Shown piece after piece: positions 36,745-45,499 of a stretch of DNA of 64,000 nucleotides. The notes under the pieces are model-generated. The model searched no databases, was not told the DNA's origin, and worked only from the letters and a program-made list of their open reading frames with translations. Numbering within the stretch: position 1 is the first letter of the stretch; every line of letters starts with the position of its first letter. This DNA comes from Bog-473 sp963807675 (lineage in GTDB: Bacteria; Actinomycetota; Acidimicrobiia; Acidimicrobiales; RAAP-2). A program made the position numbers and the translations under genes. The stretch spans positions 1,178,001 through 1,242,000 of the forward strand of contig CAWECP010000012.1 of NCBI GenBank assembly GCA_963807675.1, given 5' to 3'.

Positions 36745-38028
36745 GTGCCAAAGCCATTCGTTCGGGTGGGGGTCGCCTTAGGCCTCGGTCTTTCGGTGCT
36801 GACAGCGTCGGTCCTGGTGTGTACCGGACAGGTGGGCGCGAGCACCGCGGCCGTGCGGTCCGGCGACACCGCCAGCGCTCCGGGTGTCACCCCGACCACC
36901 ATAAAGATCGGGATCCTGACCGACCTGACCGGTGCGGCGTCGTCATCCTTCTCCGACACCCCGGGAGCGATGGAGGCGCGCTTCGAAGCCATCAACGCCG
37001 CCGGCGGGATCAACGGCCGCAAAATCACCTGGGTGGTGGACGACACGACGTCGACGCCGACTGGAGCCGAGACCGCGGCGAAGGACCTGATTCAGAACAA
37101 GGGCGTCTTCGCCATCGCCGAGCTCAGCAGCTCCTTCTACGGCGCCGCGCCGTACCTGCAGCAGGCCGGCATCCCGGTCACCGGTACCGGCCTGGACGGC
37201 CCGGAGTGGTGCGAGCAGCCCAATACCAACCTGTTCGCCACCACCGGCGACTGCGCACCGAACGGGCCGGCCTACGGCGACGGCGGCTTCTACAAGGCGA
37301 TCGGCGCCACCAAGATCACCTACGTCGAGTCCAACGTGTCGGCGGCGATCACGCAGGGAGACAGCGTCTACCAATCGATCAAGCGCGATGGGCTCCAGGC
37401 CTGCGACAAGACCATCGTGCCGCTCGGCTCGGTGAACTTCACCGCCTTCGCGTTGAGCTTCAAGGCGGACGGCTGCAACGCCGCCGAGTGCGCCTGCGTC
37501 TTGTCTTCGAGCCTGGCCATGGCCACGGCGCTCCACCAGGCGGGGCTGAACAAGGTCAAGATCATCTTCGCCGCTGGTCCGACGTCGCAGATCTATCAGA
37601 ATGCCCAGGACGAGGCCGCGGCGGCCAATGCGTTCTTCCCGGGTATCGTCTCCTCGCCGACGTACACCAATGCGGCCAGCAAGGCCTACTTGGCTCAGCT
37701 CAAGAAGTACGACAGCTCCTATACGGGTGGCATACCGGACCTCGGGGAAGCGAATGGCTGGGCGGCCGCCAACCTGATGGTCGAAGGGCTGCAACAGGCC
37801 GGGAAGAACCCGACCAGGGCGTCGTACATCACCAACATGCGTAAGGTCACCAACTGGACCAACAGCGGCTTGGCAACCGGGCCGGTCAGCTTCGCCCATT
37901 TCGGGAGCAACCCGCCGACCCAGTGCTTCTCCTACGTGCAGTTCGTCGACAAGAAGTACGTGCCGTTCCCGGCCAGCGGCAAGTCCTTCTGCGGGACGAT
38001 CCTGCCCGGCACCGCCCCCAGCAGCTAA
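36745..38028 (+). CDS. ABC transporter solute-binding protein (Peripla_BP_6 type)
   Basis: A 427-residue secreted binding protein of the branched-chain amino acid/amide class. The N-terminal signal sequence is hydrophobic at residues 8-27 (GVALGLGLSVLTASVLVC); a Cys is present, but the lipobox is poor (VLVC), so simple signal-peptidase cleavage near VGA-ST is as likely as lipidation. The mature part opens IKIGILTDLTGAASS and contains RFEAINAAGGINGRKITWVVDD. The start is GTG at 36745 with AAGGGGGAA just upstream. It is probably the ligand-binding partner of LivFGHM encoded at 4029-7601, sharing the same operator motif. Confidence 0.88.
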   Translation: MPKPFVRVGVALGLGLSVLTASVLVCTGQVGASTAAVRSGDTASAPGVTPTTIKIGILTDLTGAASSSFSDTPGAMEARFEAINAAGGINGRKITWVVDDTTSTPTGAETAAKDLIQNKGVFAIAELSSSFYGAAPYLQQAGIPVTGTGLDGPEWCEQPNTNLFATTGDCAPNGPAYGDGGFYKAIGATKITYVESNVSAAITQGDSVYQSIKRDGLQACDKTIVPLGSVNFTAFALSFKADGCNAAECACVLSSSLAMATALHQAGLNKVKIIFAAGPTSQIYQNAQDEAAAANAFFPGIVSSPTYTNAASKAYLAQLKKYDSSYTGGIPDLGEANGWAAANLMVEGLQQAGKNPTRASYITNMRKVTNWTNSGLATGPVSFAHFGSNPPTQCFSYVQFVDKKYVPFPASGKSFCGTILPGTAPSS

Positions 38029-38046
38029 GCGTCCGATGCGTAACGA

Positions 38047-40546
38047 TCAGCAGGGCTGGCCCCGCGGGTCCAGGTAGTCGTCGGCCAGGATCTTGTCCCG
38101 TCGATAGCACTCGAACTCCTCGTCGGAAACCCCGAGGATCTGCTTGTAGACGAACTCGTTGTCCTCGCCGAGGACGGGCGAACCTCGTCGCCACGCCTGG
38201 GGAACGCCGCGGTACGGCAAACCCGGGTGGAGATGGGTACCCACGTCGAGGCTGTGGAGCGGGCGCTGCCAGTCCCGGTCGCGGAGCTGAGGGTCGGCGC
38301 CGAACATCTCGTCACTGAGGAGCGGCCCGGCGGCCACGCCGGCCCCCTGCAGGCGGTGAAAGGCGTCGAGCGACGACTGGCCGGCGGCCCACGCGCCGAT
38401 GATCTCGTCCAGCTCGTCGTGGTGCTCGCGCCGCGCCGCGACCTCGGCGAACCGCGGATCGCAGCCCAGGCCCGCCTGGCCGATCGCGGCGGCCAGGGCC
38501 CGCCACGCCTCGTCGTCCCGGACGGAGATGGCCAGCCACTGGTCCTCGCCGCGGCAGCGGTAGAGGCCCTGGGGAGCCCTCCACGGGTCCCGATTGCCCC
38601 ACCGCCGTGGGGCGACACCCAGCTGGCAGTCGACGAACACGTCACCGAGGTGGTTCAGGATGTTCTCGCTCTGGTCGAACTCGACGAATTGGCCGCGACC
38701 CGTGCTCTGGCGGTAGCGCAAGGCCGCCATGACGGCGAAGGCGGCGCCCGGCCCGGAGGCGGCGTCCATGTACGTCGTGCCCGGACTGGTCATGAGCTCG
38801 GAGTCCAGGGGTCCACACAACCACAACATGCCCGTCAGCCCGTCGAACTGGGCGCCAAAGCCGGTATAGCCCGCCCAGTCGCCCGTGAGCCCGGTGGCCG
38901 GCATTTGCACGACGACGAGTCGGGGATTGCGTGCCCGCAGCTCGCCCGTGTGAAGTCCGATGCGGCTCAGGCCCCCCGCCCTGAAGTTGTCGATGAAGAC
39001 GTCGGAATGGTCTGCCAGTCGCAGCAGGAGCTCCCGGCCCTCGGGACGACGGGTGTCGATGGTGCACGAGAGCTTGTTGCGGGCGAGCGAGTTGTTCATG
39101 GCGTGCCGGTTCCACGGCCGATCTGGTCGGCCGGGAACGGGCGGGCCGTACATCGACCCCAGAAAGCCCGGGTTCGTCATGGTGGGTCGGGCCTCGTACC
39201 CCTTGGTGGTCGGTGGCAGGACCCACGGGTTCTCGACCCGTATGACCTCGGCTCCCAGGTCGGCGAGTAACAGGGTCGCGTAGGGGCCCGACCACACCGT
39301 CGTCATGTCGATGATGCGGATCCCGCTCAGGGGCGGCCCGGGCGGGGAGGCGGCGCTCGCCGGCTGCCTCGGCGACGGCTCCTGCGACCCACGGGGCCAC
39401 GTCGCCGCCTCGTCGTCATGTTGGCCCAGGCCCGGGGCGATTCGGCGCAGCGCCCAACCGCCCTCGGCAAAGCGGCAAGGCGGTCCGGGAAGGTCGATCG
39501 CCCCCGCACCCGGGTCATCGGTGTGCCTCCAGAATCCACGCTGCGCCAGATGCTCCGCCTCGAGAACCTCCGGTGGTGAGTTCACGCCGGCCAATGGCCA
39601 TCCGCCGCGTTGGGCCTCCGCGGTCGCCTGGGCCCGGGTGCGCGCCAGCAGCCACGGGTAGAGCGCCGCATCCATCGCTTCCTTCGTCTCGCCGCGCTCG
39701 AAGGCGTCGGGATGGGCGAACGCCGCTCGCAGGGCGTCGTCGTCGAGGACGTCCAGCAGCTGCCCCAGCTGCTGGGGCGTCGACATCATCGCCACGTACC
39801 CGTCCGCACAAGGATGTACCCCACCCGGAATGAGCGTCTCCCGTGCGGCATCCACCAAGCTCGGACCGGGCGCGCCGTCGCGGTATTGGAATGCCGAGCA
39901 ATGTGGTCGCCCGCGCCGGCAGTGTGGCCAGGACCTCCAGTGCGGCACAGTCGACGAAGCACCCCTCTCCCGACGACTCCGCGCTCAGGACGGCGGCCAA
40001 GGCGCCCACGGCGGCCACGTTGCCGACCAGGTGCAGACCCAGCTGACCGGGCAACCGGACCGGACCGTCGTCGCTGCGTGGGCGGACCAGGGCATCGCTC
40101 ATCGCCTGGACGACGACGTCTTCCCAGGCGTACTCCGCGTAGGGACCGGTGGCACCGAAGCCGCTGATGCTAACCACCGAGAGCTGCGGCCAGCGCTCCA
40201 GCACGACGTTCCAGGTCAAGCCCCAGGTGCTCAGGCGCCCGCGACCCGTTTCCTCTATCACCACGTGCGCAGCGTCGAGGAGGCATTCCAGTCGCGCACG
40301 ACCGTCCGGCGCCCCTGAGTCGACAACCGTGCTGCGTTTGTTGGTGTTGAGGTGCACGAAGGCACCGCCCCGGAACAGACCGTCCGCGTCGCGGGCGACG
40401 CTTTCGCGGTGGCGGAGCTCGTCGCCGTCGGGGGCTTCGACCTTCAGCACATCCGCTCCCAGGTCCGCAAAGAGCTTTCCGCAGTAGCTCCCCGCGATGC
40501 CCTCGGCCAGCTCCACCACGTGGATCCCGCTCAGCAGCTGGCGCAT
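38047..40546 (-). CDS. Double-domain CaiB/BaiF CoA-transferase (frameshifted)
   Basis: Two family III CoA-transferase domains in one gene of about 832 codons. Domain 1 starts at the ATG at 40546 (GGAGG 7 bases upstream; LSGIHVVELAEGIAGSYCGKL). A frameshift near 39888 separates ATTLLG from QYRDGAPGPS, after which domain 1 continues to about 39350. Domain 2 starts LSGIRIIDMTTVWSGPYATL and has the catalytic Asp (TYMDAASGPG); domain 1 has Leu-His there instead (LGLHLVGN). The length fits one inserted base. It is a fused version of the Asp-minus/Asp-plus pairs seen elsewhere in the window. Confidence 0.84.
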
Positions 40547-40738
40547 CGGAACACCTCCCTGGGCCGGCGCTGGCGCGGCGATCGTGACCCGGTCCCACGT
40601 TCCTTCGCCGTGCGAGCATGGTAACGGCGCCATCGCAGGCCGGCGTCTCTGCGCCGCTCCATCAGGCGAAGCACTCACGGCAGTCGTCCACCGGGTGGGG
40701 CGCGCTGAACGCCCTGTTCAGCACTGTATTCCGGTGAT

Positions 40739-40754
40739 TTGGGCATCTGCCCAG
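40739..40754. promoter_or_regulatory. Shared 16-base palindrome, site F (TTGGGCATCTGCCCAG)
   Basis: It is located between the divergent double CoA-transferase and the amidohydrolase at 40827. Its inner 14 bases (TGGGCA-TC-TGCCCA) form a perfect dyad with 6-base arms. TACCAT at 40775-40780 may be the -10 of the amidohydrolase gene, at nearly the same distance as TACCGT behind site A. Confidence 0.68.
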
Positions 40755-40826
40755 CAAGACCGTAATTCTCGCGGTACCATTTCCCTCAAGGTGCGGCGCA
40801 AGCCGATCCTTGGTTAGGGGAGGACC

Positions 40827-42039
40827 ATGACTGAGGAATACATGTCCGATGCGTTCATCTACATGCGCGAGAGGCACCTGCCCTACCCGGTGTTCGATGC
40901 CGACAACCACATGTACGAGAACACCGACGCCTTGACCAAGTTCATCCCACCGGAACACGCAGGCATCGTCAAATACGTCGAGATCAACAACCGCACCAAG
41001 GTCGCGTTCAAGGACAAAATCAGCGACTTCATTCCCAACCCGACCTTTGCCCGCGTCGCGCCTCCCGGTGGATCGGCGGCCGACCCTCAGCACCGGCGCG
41101 GCATCCCCTCGGTCGACGCCTTCTTCGACCCCGAGCCGCGGCTGACTCTCATGAAGGACATGGGCATCGACAGGTCGATGATCTGGCCCACACTGGCCAC
41201 TGGCGTGGAGGAGCGGCTGGCGAGCGACCCCGATGCCATTCAAGTCGTCCTTCGTGCCTTCAATCGCTGGATGCTCGAGCATTGGACGTACAACTACGCC
41301 GATGCCATGTACCCGACACCGATGATCAGCCTTTCCGTCCTCGACAAGGCCGTCCAGGAGCTGGAGTTCGTCGTGGAGCACGGCGCCAAGTCCTTCCTGT
41401 TGCATACGGCGCCGGTGCCCACATGGAAGGGTCGTCGCTCGTTCGCCCTGCCCGAGTTCGATCCATTCTGGGAAGCAGTCCAGGAGGCCGACATCCTGGT
41501 GGGCATGCACCAGACGGACTCCGGCTATCAGCGCTACACCAACGAATGGGAGGGGTTCGAAGGCAGTGAGTTCCGACCGTTCGACAGCGGCATTCCCGGG
41601 CTGAACGGCTCACCGGGATTCCTCTCGCTGGCCTCACACAAGAGCCCGATACAGCGACGGGGTGGCCTCCATCATCGGCCACGGTCTGGCGACACGCTTT
41701 CCCCGCCTGCGTTTTGCGCCCGTCGAGTTCGGCACGGAATGGGTTCGCCCGCTGATCCATCACATGCAGGTGGTCTACGAGCGGTCTCCGGAGCTCTTCG
41801 AGGAAGAGCCGTTCACGGTCTTCAAGCGCAACATCTTCGTGCACGCGTTCCAGGAACCCGACCCGGCCGGACTGGCGGAACTGATCGGGGTCGACAACGT
41901 GATGTTCGGCTCCGACTTCCCTCACATGGAGGGCCTGGCCGACCCCCTCAGCTACTCGGAACTGGTCGAGAAGACCATGACCCCCGAAGACACCGCCAAG
42001 GTCATGGGTGGGAACCTGGCCCGGATCATGAAGGTCTGA
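40827..42039 (+). CDS. Amidohydrolase family protein (frameshifted)
   Basis: An amidohydrolase of about 403 residues. The N-terminus has the metal motif FDADNHMYE; the middle has FVVEHGAKSFLLHTAP and ILVGMHQTDSGY. The frame breaks near 41655 after ASHKSPI and resumes as DGVASIIGHGLATRFPRLRF, ending with NVMFGSDFPHMEG and a stop at 42039. The length fits one inserted base. The open frame that runs past the break to 43562 is not coding. It is more distant from the two VDDH-type paralogues (16446, 26806) than they are from each other. Confidence 0.84.
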
Positions 42040-42155
42040 CGCCCGCGCCACCGGATCGTTTCGGCTCCGCAGGAGTGGGGCCACCGCCGGCAGCGCGAGC
42101 ACACCTGACCACGCGTATGAAGACAGGGAAGATCGACCCTCGGGCCATCCCGGGC

Positions 42156-43370
42156 CTAGGACGTCGGCCAGACGAGCTCCAGGTTCTGCACCAGGCGGAG
42201 CCCCGGTGGATACTCCAGCTCGATACCGGGCTTCAGTCCGTATTCGGGAATGCGGCGGTGCCACTCCCGCAGGGCGATCCGCAGCTCGCGACGCGCCAGA
42301 TGGGAGCCGAGACACCGGTGCACCCCGCCACCGAAAGCCAGGTGGCGGTTCACCTCCCGGTCGAACCGCACGTCCATGGCGTCTTCGAACTCATCGGGAT
42401 CCACGTTGGCGGCGCCGATCGACACGAACACGATGCTTCCGGCCGCGACCGGGCAGCCGGTCACCACGGTGTCGCCGGTGGCCAGCCGCGCCGTGCCTGC
42501 CACCGGGGTCTCCCAGCGGAGCATCTCCTCGACCGCCTTCGGGATCACCGACGGGTCGTCCACGATCTGCTGGCGGTGCTCGGGGTGCCGACTCAGGTAG
42601 GCAAAGAAGCACGTCAACGAGTCGGTGACCGTGTCCAGTCCTGCGATCAGGAAGAGAAAGCAGATGTCGAGGATCTCTTCGCGGGTCAGCTGCTCGCCGT
42701 CGACTTCAGCTCCGAGGAAGCCGGTCAGGATGTCCTCCTCAGGGTGTCGCTGCCGCTCGTCGAGGATGGCGTTGAAGTAGGCGTATATCTCGGTGCCGGT
42801 CTCGCTGCGGAATTGCACTTGCTCCTCCGCGGTCAAGCCACCACCGCCCGGGCGCATGATGCCGTCCTTGAGGCGGAGAAGGGTGTCGAGCTCCTCCCAG
42901 GGCAGGCCCATCAGGCCGAGGAAGACCGCCGAGGGGAAGGGTACGGCCAGCTCCTCCGTGAAATTGCAGGAGCCTCTCTCGATGAAGGCATCGATGAAGT
43001 GGTTCACCCGGGAAGCCACGTCCTCCTCAATTTCGTCCATCTTCTTCGGGGCAAAGAGCGGATCGAGGATGCGGCGATATTTCTTGTGCTCCGGCGGATC
43101 CACGCTCAGGGGGATGAGCGGACGCACGTTGCCCAGCTGGACGATGTCGCGGGAAGTGAACGTTCCGGGGTCGCGCAGGACCTCGTCGACGGCGGCTCGA
43201 GTGGCCACGACGGTAAAACCCTCGGCCGGCGAGACCACGCCTCCCATGTCGATCAGGGCCTGGTACTTGGGCTGCGGTTCAGCGAGGTCGAAGAGGTCGT
43301 CCATCCCCTCCTCGTTCCCTCGGAACACCGGGGACGAGGATTCCGTCCCGTTTTCTGGCGCCTGTGCCAT
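42156..43370 (-). CDS. Cytochrome P450
   Basis: A 404-residue soluble bacterial P450 (CYP), a haem monooxygenase that probably hydroxylates a ring or side chain. The I-helix motif AGLDTVT is at residues 243-249, the K-helix ExxR at 282-285 (EMLR), and the haem-binding FGGGVHRCLG with Cys353 near the C-terminus. The ATG at 43370 is chosen because AAGGAG lies 4 bases upstream; a start at 43397 would add nine residues. No ferredoxin or reductase gene is next to it. It is divergent from the SDR/hydratase/aldolase unit. Confidence 0.92.
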   Translation of the reverse strand: MAQAPENGTESSSPVFRGNEEGMDDLFDLAEPQPKYQALIDMGGVVSPAEGFTVVATRAAVDEVLRDPGTFTSRDIVQLGNVRPLIPLSVDPPEHKKYRRILDPLFAPKKMDEIEEDVASRVNHFIDAFIERGSCNFTEELAVPFPSAVFLGLMGLPWEELDTLLRLKDGIMRPGGGGLTAEEQVQFRSETGTEIYAYFNAILDERQRHPEEDILTGFLGAEVDGEQLTREEILDICFLFLIAGLDTVTDSLTCFFAYLSRHPEHRQQIVDDPSVIPKAVEEMLRWETPVAGTARLATGDTVVTGCPVAAGSIVFVSIGAANVDPDEFEDAMDVRFDREVNRHLAFGGGVHRCLGSHLARRELRIALREWHRRIPEYGLKPGIELEYPPGLRLVQNLELVWPTS

Positions 43371-43408
43371 GACACTCCTTCTGTCGAGCCACGCCACCGT
43401 GGCCTCGT

Positions 43409-43428
43409 GAAGCAGACGTTGTTGCTTC
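43409..43428. promoter_or_regulatory. Inverted repeat in divergent P450/SDR promoter
   Basis: GAAGCA-N8-TGCTTC lies between the P450 start (43370) and the SDR start (43559). A second small dyad, CCACG-N4-CGTGG, is at 43389-43402. Neither matches the shared 16-base palindrome. They may bind a different regulator; this is only suggestive. Confidence 0.35.
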
Positions 43429-43558
43429 CGGCCGGTGAGCGTTGCCGATCCCCTGCTTCGACAGATCCCGTTGTATCACATCAGCTTGCGCGCGGCGCCG
43501 GTCGCGTCAGGGCGGATGCCGATGTCGACCGTCACCTTCAGAAAGGGGTGCGCACACC

Positions 43559-44467
43559 ATGAGGGAACTGGAAGGCCGCGTCGCAATCATCACCGGCGCG
43601 GGGCGTGGCATCGGGCGCGCGCATGCGGTCCGGTTCGCCGCCGAGGGCGCCAAGGTGGTGGTGAACGACCTCGGCGGGAACACAGATGGCACCGGTGCCG
43701 ACACCTCACCGGCTCAACGGGTCGTCGACGAGATAACGGCCGCGGGGGGTTCGGCTCTTGCGAACTTCGACGACGTCGCCGACTGGAACGGTGCCCGGCA
43801 CATGATTGAGCAGACGATCGACGCCTTCGGAGATCTGCACGTGCTGGTGAACAACGCCGGCATTTTGCGCGATCGCATGCTGGTGAACATGTCCGAGGAG
43901 GAGTGGGATGCGGTCATCCGGGTCCACCTGAAGGGTCATTTCTGCCCCACCCGCTGGGCCTCTTCCTACTGGCGCGAGCAGTCCAAGTCCGGTCGGGAGG
44001 GCAAGCGTTCCGTGATCAACACCTCGTCGGCGTCAGGCCTCTTCGGCAACCCGGGACAAACCAACTACGGCGCGGCCAAAATTGGCATCGCCACCTTCTC
44101 CATGATCGCCGACATCGAGCTGCGTCGCTACGGCGTGCGGGTCAACGCGATTGCGCCGGCGGCGGCCACGCGTCTGACCAGCGGTCTCAGTCCGGAAGAG
44201 ACCGAGTCTCTGGGTGGGGATTGGTCGCCGACAGGCCCGGAGAACATCGCACCCTTTGTCGCCTACCTCGCCACGGAGGATTGTCCGATTCACGGACGGA
44301 TCTTCCTGGTGGCCGGGGGAACGGTCCGCTTGTTCCAGCCGTTCTCGATCATTGACGCCATTGAGAAGAAAGGGCCGTGGTCGGTGGGCGAGCTCAAAGC
44401 GGAGGCGGCACGGTTCGCCGATGTGCCGTTCAACATCAACAACCCCTACGAAGGTCAAATGGGCTGA
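43559..44467 (+). CDS. SDR, (3R)-hydroxyacyl-CoA dehydrogenase type
   Basis: A 302-residue SDR, paralogous to 10221-11162 (both have VVVNDLGG/T..., NNAGILRDRM and SASGLFGN-GQTNYGAAK). TGAGRGIG lies near residue 12. It fits oxidation of a (3R)-hydroxyacyl-CoA. The ATG at 43559 is preferred, with AGAAAGGGG upstream; a longer frame from 43442 has no SDR homology. It is followed by an enoyl-CoA hydratase gene after 32 bases, giving a hydration-oxidation module. Confidence 0.88.
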   Translation: MRELEGRVAIITGAGRGIGRAHAVRFAAEGAKVVVNDLGGNTDGTGADTSPAQRVVDEITAAGGSALANFDDVADWNGARHMIEQTIDAFGDLHVLVNNAGILRDRMLVNMSEEEWDAVIRVHLKGHFCPTRWASSYWREQSKSGREGKRSVINTSSASGLFGNPGQTNYGAAKIGIATFSMIADIELRRYGVRVNAIAPAAATRLTSGLSPEETESLGGDWSPTGPENIAPFVAYLATEDCPIHGRIFLVAGGTVRLFQPFSIIDAIEKKGPWSVGELKAEAARFADVPFNINNPYEGQMG

Positions 44468-44499
44468 TGCACGATCGCACCAACAAGGAGGAATAGACG

Positions 44500-45420
44500 A
44501 TGGCGGAGTACAAGTACATCAAGTACGAGACGGTTGACGACGGTCGGATTGCGCGCATCATTCTGAATCGCCCGAAGGCGCGCAATGCGCAGCATCGCGG
44601 TCTTCTCGTAGAACTCCACGACGCCTTCATGGCGGCAGAAAGTGACGACACGGTTCGCGTGGTCATTCTGAGCGGCGCGGGTCCGATCTTCTCGGCCGGC
44701 CACGACATGGGCAGTGCAGAGAGCCTGGCCGAGCGCACGCCGGGTCCCGATCTCCACCCCACCTTCACGGGCAACGGCGGCACCCGAGGGGGTGCGGAGG
44801 GCCGGATGCTGGGAGAATGGCACTACTTCTTCCAGAACACCCTGCGCTGGCGGAATCTGCGCAAGATCACGATCGCCCAGGTGCAAGGAACGGTGTTCGC
44901 GGCCGGACTCATGCTCATGTGGGCGTGCGACTTGATTGTGGCGGCGGACGACGCGGCATTCGCCGACGTGGTCGGCACCCGGTTGGGCATGTGCGGCGTG
45001 GAGTACTTCGCCCATCCATGGGAGTTCGGGCCGCGCAAGACGAAGGAGCTCATGCTCACGGGCGACTCGGTCAGCGCGGAGGAAGCTCACGCACTGGGCA
45101 TGGTGTCGAAGGTCTTCCCCCTGGATGAAGTCGAGGCACGCACCTTGGAGTTCGCGCGTCGCATCGCAGCACTGCCGACCGTGACGGCGCTGTTGATAAA
45201 GGAGTCCGTCAATCAGACGGTGGACAACATGGGTTTCTACAACGCGCTTCAGTCCTGTTTCACCCTGCACCAGTTGAACCATGCCCACTGGGCCGAGATA
45301 CACGAGAACCACTACCCGATTGCCCTCCCCGAAGACGGGTTCGCCGATTGGCGCTCCGCCCCGAAGGTTGCCCCAGCCGTCATGGACCAGGTGCGGGCGC
45401 CAGACGTGTCGTCGAACTGA
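44500..45420 (+). CDS. Enoyl-CoA hydratase/isomerase family protein
   Basis: A 306-residue crotonase-fold protein, somewhat longer than the usual 260. Oxyanion-hole segments are IFSAGHDMGSAES and QGTVFAAGLMLMWACDLIVA, followed by FADVVGTRLGMCGVEYF. A good AAGGAGG ribosome-binding site precedes the ATG. It stands between the SDR and class II aldolase genes on the same strand. It probably hydrates the enoyl-CoA that the SDR then oxidises. Confidence 0.88.
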   Translation: MAEYKYIKYETVDDGRIARIILNRPKARNAQHRGLLVELHDAFMAAESDDTVRVVILSGAGPIFSAGHDMGSAESLAERTPGPDLHPTFTGNGGTRGGAEGRMLGEWHYFFQNTLRWRNLRKITIAQVQGTVFAAGLMLMWACDLIVAADDAAFADVVGTRLGMCGVEYFAHPWEFGPRKTKELMLTGDSVSAEEAHALGMVSKVFPLDEVEARTLEFARRIAALPTVTALLIKESVNQTVDNMGFYNALQSCFTLHQLNHAHWAEIHENHYPIALPEDGFADWRSAPKVAPAVMDQVRAPDVSSN

Positions 45421-45499
45421 TCAACGGCAGACCGGATGGCGTGACCCGACCAACCGGTCCGAACGAAGCGACCCTCTCAGAGCCAAGTAAAGGAGGAAC

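Noticed and set aside
36745..36850. Lipobox on the solute-binding protein
   Set aside because: The Cys context VLVC lacks the small residue normally needed just before the Cys; ordinary signal-peptide cleavage is equally possible, so no lipoprotein call was made.
36612..37844. 410-codon frame overlapping the solute-binding protein
   Set aside because: Same strand, different frame, Arg/His-rich and without motifs; the frame from 36745 has a signal sequence and a complete binding-protein fold.
42040..43562. Continuation of the amidohydrolase frame opposite the P450, giving a 911-codon frame
   Set aside because: It is non-coding sequence reached only because of the frameshift near 41655; the real C-terminus ends at 42039 in another frame.
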